Shown here one piece after another: positions 21,397 to 24,473 of a stretch of DNA of 24,473 nucleotides. The notes beneath the pieces are model-generated. The model did no database searches and was not told the DNA's origin. It saw nothing but the letters and a program-made list of their open reading frames with translations. Position 1 is the stretch's first letter, and each line of letters begins with the position of its first letter. Source of the stretch: Propionibacteriaceae bacterium (lineage in GTDB: Bacteria; Actinomycetota; Actinomycetes; Propionibacteriales; Propionibacteriaceae). Where the stretch lies: assembly GCA_021323255.1 (NCBI GenBank), contig JAJTCL010000003.1, positions 1-24,473 of the forward strand, given 5' to 3'. Position numbers and translations under genes: made by a program.

Positions 21397-22167
21397 GTGA
21401 TCAATAAGCGCGCGGCGCGATGGTCAAAGCTGGCCCTAGTGGCCGCAGGAGTCTTGGCGTTGGCGGGTTTGACGATCAGTCCCAGCTATGCGGCCGATGA
21501 CACGGAGATCTACATCGTGCAAGGTGTGCCGGGCAAGGACCTGGACGTCGCAATCGACGGAAAATCTGTCGCAGAGGACGTCAAGACTGCGGCGGTAGCC
21601 GGCCCGTTCAAAGTCGAGCCTGGTAGCCGAATGGTCACCTTCAGCGAAAATGGCACCGCCGTCCTCGAGAACACCTTCTCGATCAAGGAAGGCGGCAAGG
21701 CCGACATCGTCGCACATTTGCCGGAATCCCCGTCAGGCGATCCTTTGGTGACGGTTTACAAGTACGACGCAGTCAAGGTTCCCAAGGGCAAGGCTCAGCT
21801 GGTTGTCTCACACGTCGCGGCTGTACCGCCGGCAGATATTTTGGTGAACGGTCAGGTGCTTTTTGCCAACATCGCGAATGGCGAATCGCTCGAGCTGGTG
21901 GTGCCCGTTGCTACCTACAAGGTGTCCATCGTGCCGAGCGACAAGAAAGAGCCTGTCTTCTTCGGCCCAGTCAGCCTGACGGTCAAGGGCGGTGCGATCA
22001 ACCGCGTTTACGCTGTCGGTGATCCGGAGAAGAAGACCATGAACGTCGCCGTGCACGTCCTGACCGTCGGCACCACCGGCTCTAAAAAGCCGTCGGAGGT
22101 GAACACTGGAACCGGCGGTCAGGCCGTTGGCGCTGGCCCGTCGTTAGAGGTGAATCTGGCGCGTTGA
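21397..22167 (+). CDS. Secreted DUF4397-domain protein
   Basis: From GTG 21397 the product has 256 residues. The signal peptide is clear: basic INKRAARWSK, hydrophobic LALVAAGVLALAGLTI, then SYA before ADD. The mature part reads TEIYIVQGVPGKDLDVAIDGKSVAEDVK and repeats a similar unit, AQLVVSHVAAVPPADILVNGQVLFANIANGESLELVVPVATYKVSIVP, giving two DUF4397 beta-sandwich units. A linker with NTGTGGQAVGAG follows and the chain ends abruptly at LEVNLAR. Related proteins next to sortases generally end in a hydrophobic helix and basic tail, which is missing here. The stop overlaps the sortase start (TTGA), so the two are translationally coupled. Upstream codons to 21283 give no signal-like sequence and are not favoured. 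The protein probably acts outside the cell; function unknown. Confidence 0.85.
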   Translation: MINKRAARWSKLALVAAGVLALAGLTISPSYAADDTEIYIVQGVPGKDLDVAIDGKSVAEDVKTAAVAGPFKVEPGSRMVTFSENGTAVLENTFSIKEGGKADIVAHLPESPSGDPLVTVYKYDAVKVPKGKAQLVVSHVAAVPPADILVNGQVLFANIANGESLELVVPVATYKVSIVPSDKKEPVFFGPVSLTVKGGAINRVYAVGDPEKKTMNVAVHVLTVGTTGSKKPSEVNTGTGGQAVGAGPSLEVNLAR

Positions 22168-22832
22168 CGCGACCGGCTTTGCAGTCCCGGACCTGGCCCC
22201 TTCACCTGCCGCGTCCGGGGCTGCGTCGTTCCATCATGACTGTGCTCTGCCTGCTGACCTGCCTTTGCGGCTGTACGGCACAGGCTGGCGTCTCAACCCC
22301 CAGTGGTGGTGACGAGCCGCGCGCTGAGTCGTCGGTCGCCCCCGCACGCCAGGGTCGGCCTGCCGCCAGTCAGCGGATCCAGTTCATTCCAGAGCACCTC
22401 ACCCTCCCAGGCAGTGCGGGTGCGGCAGTGCACCCGGCGGCCACGGTCGATGGTCTGCTCCGAGTTCCGGAGAACGTCCGGCATGTGGGTTGGTGGGATG
22501 GCAGCGCACACGCGGGGGAAGCCTTCGGGTCGACAGTGATTGCGGGACATGTCGATTCGGACACGTATGGCATTGGGTTCTTCGCTCGGCTGCTCAGGAT
22601 CAAAGTGGGCGACACGGTTACGCTTCGCGGAAAGTCACATCGGCTCAGATATCGCGTCGCTTCTGTCAAGGAAGTGCCGAAGAAGGCGCTGGCGACCCAG
22701 AGCCAGGCGTTCCAGCAAACCGGTCCGCACCGGCTCGTCCTGATCACTTGCACCGGCAACTTCCATCGGGAGCAAGGCGGCTATGACAGCAACCTTGTCG
22801 TGGTTGCTAAGCCTGTGGGGTCGGCTCGCTAG
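22164..22832 (+). CDS. Class F-like sortase
   Basis: The 222-residue product starts at TTG 22164, overlapping the DUF4397 stop by four bases. After a hydrophobic segment, SIMTVLCLLTCLCGC (residues 23-37), which resembles a lipobox (L34-C-G-C37), there is a Pro/Ala/Ser-rich spacer to about residue 70. The sortase domain starts near IQFIPEHLTLPGSAGAAVHP. The catalytic residues are visible: His129 in VIAGHVDSD, Cys196 in LITCTGNF and Arg202 in FHREQGGYDSNLVVVA. The small size, the 'GWW' and 'GHVDS' motifs and the lone TC box fit actinobacterial class F sortases, whose substrates are poorly known. It would act at the outer face of the membrane. The coupled DUF4397 protein is the obvious candidate partner, although it lacks a recognisable sorting signal. 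Confidence 0.88.
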   Translation: MTRPALQSRTWPLHLPRPGLRRSIMTVLCLLTCLCGCTAQAGVSTPSGGDEPRAESSVAPARQGRPAASQRIQFIPEHLTLPGSAGAAVHPAATVDGLLRVPENVRHVGWWDGSAHAGEAFGSTVIAGHVDSDTYGIGFFARLLRIKVGDTVTLRGKSHRLRYRVASVKEVPKKALATQSQAFQQTGPHRLVLITCTGNFHREQGGYDSNLVVVAKPVGSAR

Positions 22833-22872
22833 CGCGAACTACCACAGCTTGTCACTGGTGACCGGCAGCGGC

Positions 22873-24318
22873 TCAATCGGCAGAATTCCTATGATCATGC
22901 GAGCGCGTCGCGATCTTCCTCCGCTCGACAGGGACACCATTGCGCAGCCGGCGCCGGCTGCGGGTTGGGTCCGTATCAGGTCGCGTGCGGGCTGGCTTCG
23001 AGGTGCTGGGCTTGCCGGTTCGTTTCGATGTGACCGGTCTGCTGGCTGCGGTGCTGCCTTTAGCTGCCGGGTCGATCCCAAGATCATGATAGAGGTGCGT
23101 GGAGGTGGAGTATGTCTCCTCCGGCTCCTCGAACGGTAGTCCCAACGTGTCATTGATCATCTTCCAGCGCGTCAGGTCCGCCCAGTCAACGAAGGTGATC
23201 GCGACTCCCGACGCGCCAGCTCGACCGGTACGGCCGATCCGGTGCACGTAGACCTTCTCGTCCTCCGGGCACTCGTAGTTGATCACGTGGCTGACGCCTT
23301 CGACATCGATTCCTCGCCCGGCGACATCGGTGGCCACCAAGACGTCGATCCGTCCTTCGCGGAAGCGTCGCAAGGACTTCTCCCGCGCGAACTGGTTCAG
23401 GTCGCCGTGGATGGACGACGCCGCGAAACCGCGGTCAACAAGATCATCGGTTAATCGCTGCGCCGACCGTTTGGTACGGCAGAAGATCATCGTGCGGGTG
23501 CAGTTCTCGGCTTGCAGAATGCGTGCCACAATCTCTGGCTTGTCCAGTTCATGAGCTTGATAGACGAACTGAGCCGTTGCCGGCACGGTTGTGGTGTCAC
23601 CAGGGGACTCGGCTCGGATGTTGACCGGATGACGCATGTGGCGGCGAGCGAGAGAGACGATCTCCGCTGGCATGGTCGCTGAGAACAGCATCGTCTGACG
23701 CAGCTCGGGGGTGTTGGCCAAGATTCGCTCAACGTCGGGCAGGAACCCCAAATCCAGCATCCGGTCGGCTTCGTCGAGTACCAGCACTTTGATATGGCCA
23801 AGATCGAGCGCGTCACGGTCGACGAGGTCAAGCAGCCGGCCGGGAGTGCCAACCACGACCTCGACTCCGCGGCTCAGCGCACTGAGCTGATTTTCGTAGC
23901 TCACGCCGCCGTAAACCGTGAGCACTCTGGCATGTCTGCGAGTCGATGCTGCTCCGAGGTCGGAAGCGACCTGGCTCGCCAGTTCACGGGTTGGTGTCAC
24001 TACAAGAGCCTGCGGGGCACCCGGCTTGGACAGCTCGGCGAAGTCGCGTTCGCCTGGTACGACGATCCGCTGCAGCAACGAGATGCCGAACGCCAGGGTC
24101 TTTCCGGTGCCGGTACGTGCCTGGCCGATCATGTCCGTGCCGGTCAGGGCGATCGGTATGGCCATGGCCTGAATCGGAAAGGGTGTGGTGATGCCGACCT
24201 GGTCGAGGGCCTGAACAATCGGGTCAATCACGCCGACATTGGCAAAGGTGGCCGACGGGACCGCCGTCTGGGGTGCTTCCGGCCCAGGTTGGGCCTTGTG
24301 AATAGCTTTCGTGCTCAG
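22873..24318 (-). CDS. DEAD-box RNA helicase
   Basis: All motifs are present: Q-motif region FANVGVIDPIVQALDQVGITTPFPIQ, Walker A ARTGTGKT, PTRELA, TPGR, DEAD in VLVLDEADRMLDLGF, SAT in FSATMP, FCRTKRSAQ, SSIHGDLNQFAREKSLRRFREG, LVATDVAGRGIDV and HRIGRTGRAG. A ~60-residue tail rich in Lys, Arg, Ser and Thr follows, probably for RNA binding. Such helicases remodel RNA and ribosome precursors, often in the cold. A GTG at 24231 would cut the Q motif, so translation must begin upstream. In this frame the only plausible codon before the stop is CTG 24318, five bases after a GAGG. Alternatively the true start is ATG 24451 and two frame changes intervene (see the next feature). Convergent with the sortase. 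Confidence 0.92.
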   Translation of the reverse strand: MSTKAIHKAQPGPEAPQTAVPSATFANVGVIDPIVQALDQVGITTPFPIQAMAIPIALTGTDMIGQARTGTGKTLAFGISLLQRIVVPGERDFAELSKPGAPQALVVTPTRELASQVASDLGAASTRRHARVLTVYGGVSYENQLSALSRGVEVVVGTPGRLLDLVDRDALDLGHIKVLVLDEADRMLDLGFLPDVERILANTPELRQTMLFSATMPAEIVSLARRHMRHPVNIRAESPGDTTTVPATAQFVYQAHELDKPEIVARILQAENCTRTMIFCRTKRSAQRLTDDLVDRGFAASSIHGDLNQFAREKSLRRFREGRIDVLVATDVAGRGIDVEGVSHVINYECPEDEKVYVHRIGRTGRAGASGVAITFVDWADLTRWKMINDTLGLPFEEPEETYSTSTHLYHDLGIDPAAKGSTAASRPVTSKRTGKPSTSKPARTRPDTDPTRSRRRLRNGVPVERRKIATRSHDHRNSAD

Positions 24319-24473
24319 AATCGCCTCAATGCTGGTTGCTTGTCGATGAGTCGCTTAACTCGCGCGTAGTCGGGGACGGCGTTCAGAGGGCTGCGACCTC
24401 ATCAGTTGTGAACTCGAGGCAGTCTACCGACTTAGTTCGGGATAGCCTCATCAGCTCGTCGCGACGCGAGCAC
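24315..24473 (-). other. Probable out-of-frame N-terminus of the DEAD-box helicase
   Basis: On the minus strand one frame reads RRDELMRLSRTKSVDCLEF then TTDEVAAL and stops at 24383-24385; ATG 24451 is a possible start. The next frame continues NAVPDYARVKRLIDKQPALRR to a stop at 24315-24317. The helicase frame then takes over with AILSTKAIHKAQPG. Joined, these give a continuous, protein-like sequence leading into the helicase, with frame changes near 24385 and 24325. This suggests a helicase extended by about 75 residues that is disrupted by indels, or sequence errors. A separate short gene ending here cannot be excluded. Confidence 0.4.

Noticed and set aside
1..24473. CRISPR array, tRNA or rRNA genes
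   Set aside because: No regularly spaced direct repeats and no cloverleaf-like or rRNA-like stretch were noticed in reading; a dedicated scan was not possible.

Overview
The window is a GC-rich chromosomal segment from an actinobacterium. The evidence is an Rv3235-type SecA-neighbourhood gene remnant, a DUF2505 protein, a large NAD-dependent glutamate dehydrogenase, a Ku protein, an HspR-like MerR regulator beside hsp20, a class E/F-type sortase with a DUF4397 protein, and many GTG/TTG starts. The gene content would fit Propionibacteriales (Nocardioides/Microlunatus/Kribbella-like), but that placement is inference.

Region 1 (1-1045) is a junction. A large serine recombinase enters from the left edge on the minus strand and begins at about 751. 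Immediately beyond it, on the plus strand, lies only the 3' part of an Rv3235-family (DUF6459-like) gene. The simplest reading is that a mobile element ends here, inside that gene.

Region 2 (1068-3822) holds a minus-strand Gfo/Idh/MocA oxidoreductase followed by a HutC-type GntR regulator, which suggests a small sugar or polyol catabolic unit. Divergent to it is a PadR regulator whose promoter carries a perfect 12-bp palindrome.

Region 3 (3838-8173) holds a minus-strand pair: a signal-bearing cupredoxin-like lipoprotein and a polytopic membrane protein of the family usually labelled 'fenitrothion hydrolase'. Divergent from it are a WS/DGAT-type acyltransferase with an altered active-site motif and a long basic tail, and a DUF6912 protein.

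Region 4 (8249-12257) carries ku, pruA (P5C to glutamate, apparently leaderless), an HspR-like MerR regulator divergent from hsp20 with overlapping inverted repeats between them, and a DUF2505 protein.

Region 5 (12424-19159) has the ~1620-residue NAD-glutamate dehydrogenase, a PHP-domain phosphoesterase, and a DUF899 protein with noticeably higher GC3 than its neighbours. PruA and the dehydrogenase would together take proline-derived carbon through glutamate to 2-oxoglutarate.

Region 6 (19324-21256, minus strand) contains a hypothetical gene and a frameshifted gene pair: a CopD-type membrane protein and an upstream secreted protein. Region 7 (21397-22832) is a translationally coupled DUF4397 protein plus sortase. 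Region 8 (22873 to the right edge) is a DEAD-box RNA helicase whose 5' end is split over three frames. No tRNA, rRNA or CRISPR array was seen. The strongest candidates for a second look are the recombinase/Rv3235 junction, the DUF4397-sortase pair without a visible anchor, the cupredoxin lipoprotein/membrane protein pair, the overlapping repeats upstream of hsp20, and the clusters of frameshifts in regions 6 and 8.
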